NCBI RefSeq assembly: GCF_035621455.1
Contig: NZ_CP141823.1
Location: 248,001 to 312,000 of the forward strand
Origin: Vibrio natriegens NBRC 15636 = ATCC 14048 = DSM 759
Lineage (GTDB): Bacteria > Pseudomonadota > Gammaproteobacteria > Enterobacterales > Vibrionaceae
DNA: 64,000 nt
Direction of reading: 5' to 3'
Of the stretch, positions 16,858-27,257 are shown in pieces. Position 1 is the first letter of the stretch. The number at the start of each line of letters is the position of its first letter. The notes beneath the pieces were generated by a model. It saw nothing but the letters and a program-made list of their open reading frames with translations. It had not been told where the DNA came from and did not search any database. Position numbers and translations under genes: made by a program.

Positions 16858-18042
16858 TCAAGCCACTTTATCTGACCTGAAGTTACCCAGTAGTGCATTG
16901 TACAACTCATTGTCGCTCAATATGCCGACCAACTGGTTATCTTCAACCATCAATAAAGGCTGGTTACTGCGCTGCTTAAGCTCTATCGCTTCACGCATAC
17001 TGATATCCGGGCTAACCTGAACCAACGTATTTTCTTTCACATCATCAAGGTTCGATGATTCGCTATCCCAAAGGATCAACAGCTTATCAGTATCAATTAA
17101 CCTCAATCCTTTCGGATCTTGCGACACCCAAATGTCTTTATCAGCACAGATGAGAACACGTTCTTCTTGACGTACCAGAGCATCACATGACTGCATTAAA
17201 GAACGGCCTTTAAGCACGTTTAACGGGTTAGTATGTGCCACGAAGTCCGCCACATAATCGTTTTCTGGTGTCAGAATGATCTGTTCTGGCTTTCCATGCT
17301 GAATCAGTTTGCCCGATTCCATAATGGCAATGTTGTTACCAATTTTAAGTGCTTCATCCAAGTCATGACTTACAAATAATATCGTTTTATTCAGCTTCTC
17401 TTGGAGCAAAATCAGTTCATCCTGAAGCTGCGCACGAATTAATGGGTCAAGTGCTGAAAACGGTTCATCCATCAATAAGATGTCAGTGTCCATCGAAAAG
17501 GCGCGAGCCAAGCCAACACGCTGCTGCATACCGCCAGAAAGCTCATGAGGAAACTTGTTTTCCCACTCTGACAATCCCACCATTTCTAACTGTGCACGTG
17601 CTTTTTCACGACGCTCAGCTTTGCCAATGCCTTGCATCTCCAGTCCAAACGCCACGTTATCTAAGACCGATAACCAAGGCATCAAAGCGAACTTCTGAAA
17701 TACCATAGAAACACGATGAGTACGTAAATGGCGAAGCGTCTGTTCATCACAGTTCGCGAGTTCCACCATGTCGTCACCATCTTTGATTTTCAGTGAACCA
17801 CGGGAAATGTTATTTAACCCGTTCACGGTGCGAAGTAAGCTGGATTTACCCGAGCCCGACAGGCCCATCAGTACACAAATTTCACCCTGTTTAACGCTCA
17901 ATGATACGTTATCAACCCCGACGACCTGACCAGTTTCATCGATAATTTCTTGTCGCGATTTACCTTGGTCTAGCAGGTTCAGCGCTTGCGTTTGCTGTTG
18001 ACCAAAAACCACATCAAGGTTTTCAATAGTAATTGCGTCCAT
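16858..18042 (-). CDS. proV: Glycine betaine/choline ABC transporter, ATP-binding protein
   Basis: A 394-residue ATPase of the ProU/OpuA type. Walker A is GLSGSGKSS, the signature is LSGGMQQRVGLARA, and Walker B is ILLMDEPFSALDP. A C-terminal extension of about 120 residues carries CBS-like sequence (MREAIELKQRSNQPLLMVEDN), the osmosensing region of this subfamily. It is the last gene of the betI-betB-betA-proX-proW-proV operon, two bases after proW. Confidence 0.93.
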   Translation of the reverse strand: MDAITIENLDVVFGQQQTQALNLLDQGKSRQEIIDETGQVVGVDNVSLSVKQGEICVLMGLSGSGKSSLLRTVNGLNNISRGSLKIKDGDDMVELANCDEQTLRHLRTHRVSMVFQKFALMPWLSVLDNVAFGLEMQGIGKAERREKARAQLEMVGLSEWENKFPHELSGGMQQRVGLARAFSMDTDILLMDEPFSALDPLIRAQLQDELILLQEKLNKTILFVSHDLDEALKIGNNIAIMESGKLIQHGKPEQIILTPENDYVADFVAHTNPLNVLKGRSLMQSCDALVRQEERVLICADKDIWVSQDPKGLRLIDTDKLLILWDSESSNLDDVKENTLVQVSPDISMREAIELKQRSNQPLLMVEDNQLVGILSDNELYNALLGNFRSDKVA

Positions 18043-18044
18043 GA

Positions 18045-18887
18045 TTACGCCTCCTTCTGGTTTGGTGCTTTACACAAGCGATCGAGGATGATTGCCACAA
18101 GAACAATCGCTAATCCTGCTTCAAAACCTTGTGAGATGTTTACGGTGTTTAGCGCACGTACAACCGGCTTACCTAAACCGTCAGCACCCACTAGCGCCGC
18201 AATAACCACCATTGAAAGAGACAGCATGATACATTGCGTCACGCCTGCCATGATGCTTGGTAATGCCGCAGGTAACTCCACCTTAAACAGCAGTTTCATA
18301 CGGCTTGCACCAAACGCTTTACCTGCTTCCAACAACTCTTCCGGCACTTTAATGATGCCCAGATAAGTCAATCGAATTGGAGCCGCAATGGCGAAGATAA
18401 TGGTTGAGATAAGCCCCGGTACGATACCTAAACCAAACAGAACCAGTGTCGGGATCAGGTATACAAACGTTGGTACGGTTTGCATCAAGTCCAGAATCGG
18501 TCTGAGTAATGTATATAACCAAGGACGATGCGCAGCCATAATTCCTAAAGGCACACCAATTAATACGGAAATCGTCGTCGCAGCAAAAACAAGGACAAAG
18601 GTTTCCAGCATCTCTTGCCAATAGCCAAGGTTGAGAATCGCGAGTAACGCAAGCACGACAAATACAACAAGAGGAATACTACGATGTAGGAACCACGCGA
18701 TTGCCGCCGTCATAATGATTGGAGCCGCAGGTGGCATCCATTTGAAAATATCCACCACAAACATAATGATGGTTTCAAGTGTAATTGAGATAGTATCAAA
18801 GAACCCAGACGCATTGATGGTTAACCAATCAACACCCGTTTCCATCCACTGCCCTAATGGTAGTTTGTTGTCCGTAATAATATTCAC
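18045..18887 (-). CDS. proW: Glycine betaine/choline ABC transporter, permease
   Basis: A 280-residue inner-membrane permease of the ProW family with about six membrane segments and the EAA-like loop EELLEAGKAFGASRMKLLFKVELP that contacts the ATPase (shown in part by EAGKAFGASRMK). It is shorter at its N-terminus than E. coli ProW. It lies between proX and proV; a hairpin occupies the gap on the proX side. Confidence 0.93.
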   Translation of the reverse strand: MNIITDNKLPLGQWMETGVDWLTINASGFFDTISITLETIIMFVVDIFKWMPPAAPIIMTAAIAWFLHRSIPLVVFVVLALLAILNLGYWQEMLETFVLVFAATTISVLIGVPLGIMAAHRPWLYTLLRPILDLMQTVPTFVYLIPTLVLFGLGIVPGLISTIIFAIAAPIRLTYLGIIKVPEELLEAGKAFGASRMKLLFKVELPAALPSIMAGVTQCIMLSLSMVVIAALVGADGLGKPVVRALNTVNISQGFEAGLAIVLVAIILDRLCKAPNQKEA

Positions 18888-18909
18888 AATAAACCCTTTG
18901 TGTTAATGA

Positions 18910-18929
18910 AGTGGGCATCACCGCCCACT
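18910..18929 (-). other. Intercistronic hairpin between proX and proW
   Basis: AGTGGGC (18910-18916) and GCCCACT (18923-18929) form a perfect 7-bp stem with a six-base loop in the 92-base gap after proX. There is no T-run. It is one of three such hairpins placed directly after a binding-protein gene in this window. Confidence 0.65.
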
Positions 18930-18979
18930 ACTATCCCCAAATCGTTACTCAAGTTGAGTTTCTTGGGGTATAAATCGAA

Positions 18980-19918
18980 TTAAGCGTTTGTTTTTAGGTA
19001 CGCTGTGATCGCTGCCTGTGCATCCTGGCCATCGACCGTTTTCACATCCTTAAGCCACGCTTCGATTTGATCTTGATTCGCGTTTAACCACGCTTGTGCC
19101 GCTTTCGATGGCTTTTGCTTCTGGTTAAGAATCGCTTCCATTAACTCGTTTTCCATTTCTAGGCTGAACTCTAGGTTTTTCACTAGTTGACCTACATTTG
19201 GACACTCAGAAAGGTAGTTTTTACGTACGTTTGTGTAGACATTCGCGCCACCGTAATTTGGGCCGAAGAAGTCATCACCGCCTGAAAGATATTCCATCTC
19301 AACATTGTTGTTCATCGGGTGCGGAGCCCAACCCAGGTAAACAATCCACTGGTTACGACGCACTGCGCGCGAAACTTGTGACACCATGCCTGCTTCACTC
19401 GATTCGATAAGGCTGAAACCTTTTAAACCAAATGCATCGCTGTCGATCATAGATTGAATTAAGCGGTTACCATCGTTACCTGGTTCGATGCCATAAATGC
19501 GGTCTTTAAACTTGTCAGCATGTTTTACCAGGTCAGCAAAGCTCGTTACGCCCGAGTCATAAACGTATTTTGGTACCGCAAGCGTGTACTTAGCTCCGAC
19601 AAGGTTCGCTTTAACGGTTTCGACGGTGCCAGCATCGCGGTATTTGGCGATATCGCCTTCCATTGTTGGCATCCAGTTGCCCAGGAAAATATCAATGTCA
19701 CCATTGGCCATTGATGAGTAAGTTACAGGTACAGAAAGCAGATCTGTCTTGGTCTTGTACCCTAACCCTTTTAGTATTTCTGAAGTAACGGCGGTTGTTG
19801 CTGTAATGTCTGTCCAACCTACATCAGCAAATCGAACGGTTTCACACTGATTTGCGTAAGCACCGGTTGCTAAGGTACTTAACGCGATAGTTGATACAAT
19901 TTTCGTCATCTTAGACAT
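18980..19918 (-). CDS. proX: Glycine betaine/choline ABC transporter, substrate-binding protein
   Basis: A 312-residue periplasmic binding protein with a signal peptide ending near TGAYA. Sequence after it (CETVRFADVGWTDITATTAVT) matches the choline/glycine-betaine binding class, with several Trp residues for the aromatic box (GWTD, NWMP, GWAPHP). The neighbouring choline oxidation genes suggest that choline as well as betaine is a ligand. It is in the same operon, 46 bases after betA. Confidence 0.92.
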   Translation of the reverse strand: MSKMTKIVSTIALSTLATGAYANQCETVRFADVGWTDITATTAVTSEILKGLGYKTKTDLLSVPVTYSSMANGDIDIFLGNWMPTMEGDIAKYRDAGTVETVKANLVGAKYTLAVPKYVYDSGVTSFADLVKHADKFKDRIYGIEPGNDGNRLIQSMIDSDAFGLKGFSLIESSEAGMVSQVSRAVRRNQWIVYLGWAPHPMNNNVEMEYLSGGDDFFGPNYGGANVYTNVRKNYLSECPNVGQLVKNLEFSLEMENELMEAILNQKQKPSKAAQAWLNANQDQIEAWLKDVKTVDGQDAQAAITAYLKTNA

Positions 19919-19964
19919 GTTTAGTTCCTTGTAATGATTACTGACTATTTGTTGATTATTTGAA

Positions 19965-21665
19965 TTATGAGATTGAATCTAAATTTCTTTTTGGTGGATG
20001 CATTCGTTGCATCTCTTGCCAGTTCGGTGCAATCCAAACCGGAGTATTGTTTGATTTTTGTAATGCGTTTCCGAGGATCATATCCGCTGCGCGTTCGGCA
20101 ACCATGATGGTTGGCGCATTCAAGTTGCCGTTTGGAATGGTTGGGAAAATGGATGAATCCACAACACGTAATCCTTGGATGCCACGTACCTGACACTGCT
20201 CATTCAGAACCGCTAACGGGTCATCGTCCGCGCCCATTTTGCAGCTACACGATGGATGGTAAGCACTCTCTACGTTCTGCTTCACCCATTCATCAATTTG
20301 CTCGTCAGTCGTGATGTTTAAACCTGGCTGAATCTCGTCACCACGGAACTCGTCCATCGCTGGCTGATTCAAGATTTCACGCGTTAGGCGAATACAATCA
20401 CGCCAGTCCTGCTTATCTTGCTCGGTGGAGATGTAGTTGAATTCGATCTTCGGCTTGTCGTTCGGATTCGACGAAACGACTTCTACTGAGCCTCGGCTTT
20501 CTGGCTTATTAGGGCCAACGTGCACCTGGAATCCATGACCATCAAAGGCAGCCTGACCGTCATAACGCATCGCAGCAGGTAAGAAGTGGTATTGAATATT
20601 CGGCCACTTCAAGCCTTCACGAGAACGAATAAACGCGCAAGATTCAAAATGGTTCGTCGCACCGAGGCCTTTACGGGTGAGAATCCACTCGGTACCGATT
20701 AACCCTTTACTCACCAAACCTAACTTACTGTTAAGCGTGATCGGCTGTTTACAGTGATATTGAAAGTAAACCTCCAGATGGTCTTGCAGGTTTTTACCCA
20801 CGCCTTCCAACTGGTGATTCACCTCGATACCTGCTTTTTCCAGCACATCTTTAGGACCAATACCGGAAAGTTGCAGCAGCTGTACCGAACCAATTGAACC
20901 CGCACTAGAAATCACTTCACTGTTTGCAAAACACTGCTTAACAGAACCTGATTGCTCGAATTCAACGCCGACCGCTTTCTTGCCTTCAAGTAAAACGCGG
21001 TGGACGGTGACTCGCTTCATTAACGTGAAGTTCTTACGCTTTTTAGCACGGCTTAAGTACGCATTAGACGTCGAAGCACGCACGCCTTTATCAACAGTCA
21101 TATGCATCGGACCGAAGCCCTCTTGCTGGTAACCGTTGTAATCATCCGTCTCTGGATAACCCGCATCTTTACCAGCTTCGATAAACGCTTCGTATAGCGG
21201 GTTAAGCTTCATGTCATTACCGTTGCAGGTGCCAACAGGGCCATTATCGCCACGGTATTCGTCCGCTCCACCAACCCAAGATTCCGCTTTACGGAAGTAA
21301 GGTAAACACGCCTGATAATTCCAGCCTTTTGCGCCCTCTTCTTCCCACTGGTCGAAGTCGCAAGCATGACCACGTACGTAAACCATGCCGTTAATAGATG
21401 AGCTACCGCCAAGAACTTTACCGCGAGGACAGTGCAGTTGGCGTCCATCAAGGCCGTCTTCTTTCACGGTCTCGAATTGCCAAGCGTATTTTTCGGTGTT
21501 CATCGGGTAAGAGAGCGCTGTCGGCATTTGGATAAAAATACTCTTATCTGTGCCGCCCGCTTCTAGCAATAAAACAGAGTGCTGACCGCTTTCACTCAAG
21601 CGATCCGCTAAAACACAGCCGGCCGAACCCGCACCGACGATAATATAATCGTAGCGTTGTTGCAT
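19965..21665 (-). CDS. betA: Choline dehydrogenase
   Basis: BetA oxidises choline to betaine aldehyde at the membrane and can take the aldehyde further. The 566 residues match the GMC flavoprotein family: the FAD-binding [19 protein letters not shown], the [15 protein letters not shown] signature, [18 protein letters not shown], and the C-terminal [10 protein letters not shown] with its active-site histidine. Length is normal for proteobacterial BetA. It lies between betB and proX in the osmoprotection operon. Confidence 0.96.
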   Translation of the reverse strand: MQQRYDYIIVGAGSAGCVLADRLSESGQHSVLLLEAGGTDKSIFIQMPTALSYPMNTEKYAWQFETVKEDGLDGRQLHCPRGKVLGGSSSINGMVYVRGHACDFDQWEEEGAKGWNYQACLPYFRKAESWVGGADEYRGDNGPVGTCNGNDMKLNPLYEAFIEAGKDAGYPETDDYNGYQQEGFGPMHMTVDKGVRASTSNAYLSRAKKRKNFTLMKRVTVHRVLLEGKKAVGVEFEQSGSVKQCFANSEVISSAGSIGSVQLLQLSGIGPKDVLEKAGIEVNHQLEGVGKNLQDHLEVYFQYHCKQPITLNSKLGLVSKGLIGTEWILTRKGLGATNHFESCAFIRSREGLKWPNIQYHFLPAAMRYDGQAAFDGHGFQVHVGPNKPESRGSVEVVSSNPNDKPKIEFNYISTEQDKQDWRDCIRLTREILNQPAMDEFRGDEIQPGLNITTDEQIDEWVKQNVESAYHPSCSCKMGADDDPLAVLNEQCQVRGIQGLRVVDSSIFPTIPNGNLNAPTIMVAERAADMILGNALQKSNNTPVWIAPNWQEMQRMHPPKRNLDSIS

Positions 21666-21684
21666 TTTGATTCTCCTGGAAGGT

Positions 21685-23145
21685 TTAAGCGTAAGGGCTT
21701 TCGAAATCGCTCAGTTGAACTAATACGCTCTTAGTTTGCGTGTAGTGCTTCAGTGTTTCGACGCCGTTTTCGCGGCCAATACCTGATTGCTTGTAACCGC
21801 CCACTGGCATTTCTGCCGGAGAATCACCCCAGGCATTAACCCAGCAGATACCCGCCTGAATCTTATGAATAACGCGATGTGCACGAGAGAGGTTCTGCGT
21901 GAAGACACCCGCTGCCAGACCATACTCCGTATCGTTCGCACGCTCGATAACCTCAGCTTCATCACTGAACTTAAGCACAGACATAACAGGACCAAAGATC
22001 TCTTGCTGTACGTGACTCATGCTATCGTCACAGTCGATAAATACCGTCGGAGCGACGAAGTTACCGTTAGCAAGGCCATTTTCCGTAACTTTGTAACCAC
22101 CAGTCAGCAGAGTCGCGCCGCTTGCTTTCGCTTCTTCAATTGCAGACAACACTTTGCCTTCGTGCTCTTTTGAAATTAGAGCGCCAATTTGCGTGTTTTC
22201 ATCAAGGGGATCACCGACAACCAGCAGTTCAGTACGAGTTTTAAGCTGCGCCACGAATTCGTCGTAAATGGATTCATGAACAAATACGCGGGTACCGTTG
22301 GTGCATACTTCACCTTGAGTGTAAAAGTTTGCAACCATGGCAGCCGATACTGCATCGTTCAGTTTTGCATCTTCGAATACGATCAGTGGTGACTTACCAC
22401 CCAGTTCCATAGTGACTTGCTTAAGTGTTTTCGCGCTGTCACCCATAACGACTTTGCCTGTACCGCACTCGCCAGTGAACGAGACTTTTGCAATATCCGG
22501 ATGCGCCGTCAGCATTTGGCCAACACGGTAATCACCCTGCACAACATTAAATACACCGTCAGGCATGCCCGCTTCTGAGTAAATTTCAGCCAGTTTAAGT
22601 GCTGTTAGCGGCGTTTCTTCCGATGGTTTGAAAATCATTGCGTTACCAGCAGCAAGCGCCGGTGCGGATTTCCACATTGCGATTTGAATTGGGTAGTTCC
22701 AAGCACCGATACCCGCACAAATGCCTAAAGGTTCACGGCGTGTGTAGAAAAATTGGTTTTCGTTTAGCGGTTGTTGTTCGCCCTGTAAGCTAGGCGCTAA
22801 GCCCGCATAGTATTCCAGTACATCAGCACCTGTCGTAATATCAACAGCGTTTGCTTCTTGGATTGGCTTACCTGTATCCGCTACTTCTAGTGCGGCTAAT
22901 TCGTCATTGCGTTCGCGTAGAATCGCAACGGCTTTGTTAAGAATACGGCTACGTTCGATTGCCGTCATTGCAGACCATACTTCAAAGCCGCGTTTTGCAG
23001 ACTCAACCGCCGCTTCCATATCATGCTGATTTGCTTGTTTAACATTGGCTAACGGCTCACCATTAGCCGGATTGTATGTGGTGAAATGCTCTTCAGAGCT
23101 TCCGGTGTACATTGCACCGTCGATGTAATGTGTTTTCATTTCCAT
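21685..23145 (-). CDS. betB: Betaine aldehyde dehydrogenase
   Basis: BetB oxidises betaine aldehyde to glycine betaine with NAD(P)+. The 486 residues contain the aldehyde dehydrogenase active-site motifs [11 protein letters not shown] (catalytic Glu) and [12 protein letters not shown] (catalytic Cys) and the BetB-type ending [17 protein letters not shown]. It is 19 bases upstream of betA and follows betI. Confidence 0.96.
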   Translation of the reverse strand: MEMKTHYIDGAMYTGSSEEHFTTYNPANGEPLANVKQANQHDMEAAVESAKRGFEVWSAMTAIERSRILNKAVAILRERNDELAALEVADTGKPIQEANAVDITTGADVLEYYAGLAPSLQGEQQPLNENQFFYTRREPLGICAGIGAWNYPIQIAMWKSAPALAAGNAMIFKPSEETPLTALKLAEIYSEAGMPDGVFNVVQGDYRVGQMLTAHPDIAKVSFTGECGTGKVVMGDSAKTLKQVTMELGGKSPLIVFEDAKLNDAVSAAMVANFYTQGEVCTNGTRVFVHESIYDEFVAQLKTRTELLVVGDPLDENTQIGALISKEHEGKVLSAIEEAKASGATLLTGGYKVTENGLANGNFVAPTVFIDCDDSMSHVQQEIFGPVMSVLKFSDEAEVIERANDTEYGLAAGVFTQNLSRAHRVIHKIQAGICWVNAWGDSPAEMPVGGYKQSGIGRENGVETLKHYTQTKSVLVQLSDFESPYA

Positions 23146-23163
23146 TTTGAAGACCTGTGACTT

Positions 23164-23763
23164 TTAAATTTTTTGTGAGTAGTACGTTAGCTGCTTTTCG
23201 AGATAGTCGTTGATGATGACTCTTGCTTTTTCTGCATCGATGCCTTGCGGGTTGAGCGTTCCGCGTAACCATATTCCATCAATGAGTGACGCAATCCCGT
23301 GAGCAACCAATTCCGCTTGCTCTGCACTTAATAGTGCTTTTAATTCTCTTCTTAGATGGGACAAAAGACGTCGTTCGTTTACACGTTGCAGACGCTTTAG
23401 CTGTTCGTCATGCATCGAATAAGACCAGAAGGCTAGCCATGTCTTGGCCACTTTATTTTCAGCCTGAAAGCCGACAAAGTTACCGTCAATAATGGCATTG
23501 ATACGTTGATGATGAGCGTCAGCCGGCAGCTCACGAAGCTTTTTCGTGATCGTGAATGAAAGCTGGCGAAGGATCTCGCGCATCGTTTCTTCCAATAACC
23601 CGTGCTTACCACCAAAGTAATGATTGATGATACCCGTTGATACGCCAGCTTCTTTGCTGATCAACGAGATACTCGCTGCATGTAAGCCCACCCTATCAAT
23701 CACTGACATTGTCGCTTTCACCAGCTGTGGCTTCCTGATTTCAGGCATTCCCACCTTCGGCAT
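23164..23763 (-). CDS. betI: TetR-family choline-responsive repressor
   Basis: BetI represses the choline-betaine genes when choline is absent. The N-terminal helix-turn-helix ([26 protein letters not shown]) and the body of about 199 residues match BetI. The start is taken at 23763 because AGGGG lies six bases before that ATG; an earlier in-frame ATG at 23778 would place the ribosome site inside the gene. It is the first gene of the operon and has a candidate operator directly upstream. Confidence 0.94.
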   Translation of the reverse strand: MPKVGMPEIRKPQLVKATMSVIDRVGLHAASISLISKEAGVSTGIINHYFGGKHGLLEETMREILRQLSFTITKKLRELPADAHHQRINAIIDGNFVGFQAENKVAKTWLAFWSYSMHDEQLKRLQRVNERRLLSHLRRELKALLSAEQAELVAHGIASLIDGIWLRGTLNPQGIDAEKARVIINDYLEKQLTYYSQKI

Positions 23764-23780
23764 TTCATCCCCTTTCATTT

Positions 23781-23800
23781 TTAATTGAACGGTTAGTTAA
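23781..23800. promoter_or_regulatory. Candidate BetI operator
   Basis: TTAATTGAACGGTTAGTTAA is an imperfect palindrome with 7 of 10 pairs matched, lying 18 bases upstream of the betI ATG. It contains ATTGAAC, similar to the ATTGAACG core I recall from enteric BetI sites. Position and symmetry suit a TetR-family repressor. Confidence 0.4.
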
Positions 23801-24347
23801 ATATAAAATGCCTGAATTTTAGTTCGATCTCAAACTATTTTTTGTAGATTCATCCGAAGAATGTTGGAAATTTGCGCTTTGAGACACAGAGATGACGTGT
23901 TGAAAATGACTCATTAAAAGGCGATACACAGCTTAACTAAAGAAAATTAATCTTTATTTTTCAATATATTATAGACATAAAATTATTATCTTTGTGTTTT
24001 TTAATTTTCGGGTAGATTAATTTTCAAATTTATCAACACAAAAAATTTACATCGTACACTAATGATTGCACCGATACTGTTCTGTTTGCACAAACATTGC
24101 CCACGCCATGTGGTAACAGTCTCATAACATTATAATTTTCATTTGCACAATTATTGGTCGCTATGAAATAGGATTTTACATACCCAATAACGGCGATTCA
24201 AAAGTGTGATCCGCACACAGTTTTAGAAAACACACTTAAAAAGAGGTAAAGAGAAACGGGAAAGATAAATTGGCATGTAACGTAAAACAGATAGAGAGGC
24301 TCAATCTTGTTTTATGCAACTGCCATCAATGAGGAAATTTTGATGTT
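23801..24347. promoter_or_regulatory. Long AT-rich control region of the bet/pro operon
   Basis: More than 500 bases without a gene, AT-rich between 23930 and 24060. Positions 24018-24039 match about 16 of 22 bases of the LuxR/OpaR/HapR consensus, with the right half AAATTTATCAA intact. In Vibrio harveyi the homologous operon is known to be controlled by LuxR with IHF, which makes the site credible. No reading frame here has a ribosome site that I trust. Confidence 0.35.
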
Positions 24348-24376
24348 GGCTAACAATACAACGAACATTGTTAGCC
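24348..24376 (-). terminator. Probable terminator of the valine/isoleucine operon
   Basis: GGCTAACAAT (24348-24357) and ATTGTTAGCC (24367-24376) make a perfect 10-bp stem with a nine-base loop, 12 bases after the stop of the last gene of the operon. The U-tract on the minus strand is poor, so termination may be partial. Confidence 0.6.
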
Positions 24377-24388
24377 TTGTGAGTGAGG

Positions 24389-25147
24389 TTACATTCGCAT
24401 ACCACCATCTACTTCTAATACTCTTCCGGTCACGAACTCGTTAGTTAATGCATATTTCACGGTCGCGGAGATTTCATCAGCAAGCCCCAAACGACCGACA
24501 GGAATCATCTTGATTAGCCTGTCCATAGCTTCTGGTTTAATCTGGTCCGTCATCGCCGTTTTGATTACGCCCGGCGCGATCGCAACAGAGCGAATACCAA
24601 ATCGGCCTAATTCCTTCGCCCATACCGTCGCCATTGTCGCCACTGCTGCTTTGGAGGCAGAGTAGTTGGTTTGACCAATATTCCCAGCTCGAGCCACACT
24701 GGATATATTAATAAGCACACCTTTACTGTCGGTGTTGAGCATCACTTTGCTCGCTTCACGACCGCATAAGAAAGTACCCGTGACATTTACGTCCATAACC
24801 GACTGAAACTGCTCCAGAGACATTGGCGTAATCTGACCGTCTTTCACTTTTATGAACATACCATCACGCATGATGCCAGCGTTGTTAATCACGCCATTGA
24901 GCTGTTTAAAGTCCGCTTCAATTTGCTCAAATGCCGCGCAAACCTGTTGTTCGTTTGTCACGTTCGTCACATAAACTCGGGCATTAACGCCCAGAGATTC
25001 ACACTCTGCCTGTGTCTCCCTCAATTGTTCCAAATTGAGATCGATTAACGCGAGGTTCACTCCGCTTTCTGCCAGCGATAATGCCATCTGTTTGCCAAGC
25101 CCCTGCCCAGCACCTGTAATCGCAACAACCTTATTTGCTAACTCCAT
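24389..25147 (-). CDS. Short-chain dehydrogenase, possibly 2-methyl-3-hydroxybutyryl-CoA dehydrogenase
   Basis: A 252-residue classical SDR: cofactor motif TGAGQGLGKQ, NNAG, Ser in NISSVA and the YSASK catalytic motif. Asp after the Rossmann turn (LIDLN) favours NAD. The ending LEVDGGMRM is typical of acyl-CoA and acyl-carrier dehydrogenases. In a branched-chain operon that also has a thiolase, the missing isoleucine step is oxidation of 2-methyl-3-hydroxybutyryl-CoA, so I infer that role. It starts nine bases after mmsB. Confidence 0.7.
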   Translation of the reverse strand: MELANKVVAITGAGQGLGKQMALSLAESGVNLALIDLNLEQLRETQAECESLGVNARVYVTNVTNEQQVCAAFEQIEADFKQLNGVINNAGIMRDGMFIKVKDGQITPMSLEQFQSVMDVNVTGTFLCGREASKVMLNTDSKGVLINISSVARAGNIGQTNYSASKAAVATMATVWAKELGRFGIRSVAIAPGVIKTAMTDQIKPEAMDRLIKMIPVGRLGLADEISATVKYALTNEFVTGRVLEVDGGMRM

Positions 25148-25156
25148 AAGCGCTCC

Positions 25157-26053
25157 TTAGGCTTGGTTTTGCTTTTGGTAGAACTCAAACAAGCTAGAGA
25201 AATCTTTTTGTCCGTTGCCCTGACCGTTATGAAAATTAAATAGATTGCGTGCCACGCTACCCATTGGCGTTGAAGTTTGACTGGCAACTGCCGCTTCCAT
25301 AGCAAGACCGAGGTCTTTCGCCATAAGCTGACTCATAAAACCACCTTGATAGCCATTACTCGCTGGCGCATTCTCCATCACGCCAGGACACGGGTTGTAT
25401 AGCTCTAACGCCCAGTTTCGACCTGAGCTTTGCAGCATAATGTCAGATAGCACTTTAGGATCGAGACCGTTCTCGATACCGAGGTTAAGTGCCTCACAGG
25501 TGCCGCTCATCAGAATACCCAGCATCATGTTATTGCAGATTTTCGCCACCTGACCAGCACCAGCGTCACCCGCATGGAAGATGTTTTTTCCCATATGGCA
25601 AAGCAACGCTTTAGCCTGAACAAAGTTCTCTTGTGAGCCACCAACAATAAATGTCAGTGTCCCTGCTGCTGCGCCAGCCACACCTCCCGAAACCGGTGCA
25701 TCGACAAAGCTGATGCCTAACTGTTGTGCCTTTTCGCCAACCATACGTGCGGTCGCGGGATCAATGGTGGATGAATCAATCAGCAATGTTCCAGACTCAA
25801 CGCTTTCTAAAATGCCATCCTGACCAAGATAGACACTTTTTACATGCTGACTAGCAGGTAACATAGTGACGACAATGCCAGCACCTTGAACGACTTGCTG
25901 AACAGAATCAGCACTCGAAGCACCAAGTGCGGTTAGTTCCGCCACAGCGTTCGGATTCAAATCAAATACTTCAACCTTCAAACCGGCTTTAACCAGGTTC
26001 TTAGCCATAGGTGCGCCCATATTGCCAAGACCAATAAATGCTATTTTATCCAT
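25157..26053 (-). CDS. mmsB: 3-hydroxyisobutyrate dehydrogenase
   Basis: MmsB oxidises 3-hydroxyisobutyrate to methylmalonate semialdehyde with NAD+ in valine breakdown. The 298 residues have the beta-hydroxyacid dehydrogenase motifs: Rossmann GLGNMGAPMAKNL, substrate loop DAPVSGGVAGAAAGTL, and the catalytic-lysine region AGQVAKICNNMM. It follows the CoA hydrolase gene that provides its substrate and precedes the SDR. Confidence 0.94.
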   Translation of the reverse strand: MDKIAFIGLGNMGAPMAKNLVKAGLKVEVFDLNPNAVAELTALGASSADSVQQVVQGAGIVVTMLPASQHVKSVYLGQDGILESVESGTLLIDSSTIDPATARMVGEKAQQLGISFVDAPVSGGVAGAAAGTLTFIVGGSQENFVQAKALLCHMGKNIFHAGDAGAGQVAKICNNMMLGILMSGTCEALNLGIENGLDPKVLSDIMLQSSGRNWALELYNPCPGVMENAPASNGYQGGFMSQLMAKDLGLAMEAAVASQTSTPMGSVARNLFNFHNGQGNGQKDFSSLFEFYQKQNQA

Positions 26054-26099
26054 GTTCTGTCTCTTCCTTGTCGCTAATCCGTTTAACTATTCCGTTCAA

Positions 26100-27248
26100 C
26101 TAAAGTTCAGCTGTCGCCAATTGCGTGTCTTTGAGTGGGTAATCCACTGAATCAATGGGTGCAAAAAAGCGTTGCAGCTCTTGTGGTGTCACATCGACAA
26201 CACTCTTGTGCATCCACGTTGGCTGATTGGTTTTATCGATGATGAGTGCACGAACCCCTTCTCTAAAGTCACCTTCTAAGCCACAACGCAATGTGAGATT
26301 AAACTCCATATCAAAACAAGCATCCAAAGACAGCCCCTGATACTGAGTCAATTGTTGGTAAGTAAGATTGAGTGAAAGAGGGCTGCCATAACTGAGTGCT
26401 TTCTGCGCGTTCACGAACCATTTATCATCCACATCAGCGTTGGCTATCGCGTCAGCTATCGTTGGTAAATCGCCCCGACAAAGCTGCTCTATCAAGTTAG
26501 CATGAGGTAACATCAATCCCTCGCCCGGTTCGTCGACTTCTAAAGTACGAAGTAGTGTCGCAATCTTCTCGTTAATGTCTGCCTCACTTTTCCAATTGAT
26601 ATCAGACAGTTGAGAGAAGAAATCCCCTTTGCTATCAGGCTGGGTAATCCATTGGCTCAACCCTAATGCTTTCATATCGGTCGCATTAATCTGACAGGCA
26701 GTTAAACCAAGAAACAGCGCGTAGTGTTTTGGTAACTGATTCAAAAAGTAGGTCGCACCCACATCCGGATAAAGACCAATCTTGATTTCTGGCATCGCAA
26801 AGCGAGTGTTGGTCTCCGCCACGCGATGACTTGCGCCCATAAACAGACCGACCCCACCACCCATCAGGTAGCCATGTCCCCAAGCGATAATCGGTTTTGA
26901 ATAGGTATGAATCAGGTGATCGCAGCGGTATTCAAGCTCGAAGAACGTCTTCATGGCTGAAAGTGCAGAGTTAAAATCTTGCTCTTTGTTTTCTAACGCG
27001 CGGTAAATGGCTTGAATATCACCACCTGCACAGAATGCTTTTTCACCCTTCGCATGCAAACACACCGCAACAATGTTGTCATCGACTTGCCACTCAAGCA
27101 GCTGATTGTATAGCTGCTCAATCATTACATAGCTCAGTGCGTTGAGCGCCGCCGGATTATCTAACTCCAGCACACCAATGACAGAACCATCGGCACACTC
27201 TAGCTTTGACACGTTTACTTTGCTGGTCATCTCTACGTTGCTCGCCAT
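26100..27248 (-). CDS. 3-hydroxyisobutyryl-CoA hydrolase
   Basis: A 382-residue crotonase-fold hydrolase that releases free 3-hydroxyisobutyrate from its CoA ester, the valine-specific step. Motifs FCAGGDIQAIY and GHGYLMGGGVGLFMGASHRV form the oxyanion hole, and PEIKIGLYPDVGATYFL carries the Glu and Asp typical of the hydrolase subgroup. The extra 120 residues compared with enoyl-CoA hydratases also fit. It is nine bases after the hydratase gene. Confidence 0.9.
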   Translation of the reverse strand: MASNVEMTSKVNVSKLECADGSVIGVLELDNPAALNALSYVMIEQLYNQLLEWQVDDNIVAVCLHAKGEKAFCAGGDIQAIYRALENKEQDFNSALSAMKTFFELEYRCDHLIHTYSKPIIAWGHGYLMGGGVGLFMGASHRVAETNTRFAMPEIKIGLYPDVGATYFLNQLPKHYALFLGLTACQINATDMKALGLSQWITQPDSKGDFFSQLSDINWKSEADINEKIATLLRTLEVDEPGEGLMLPHANLIEQLCRGDLPTIADAIANADVDDKWFVNAQKALSYGSPLSLNLTYQQLTQYQGLSLDACFDMEFNLTLRCGLEGDFREGVRALIIDKTNQPTWMHKSVVDVTPQELQRFFAPIDSVDYPLKDTQLATAEL

Positions 27249-27257
27249 GGTGACTCC

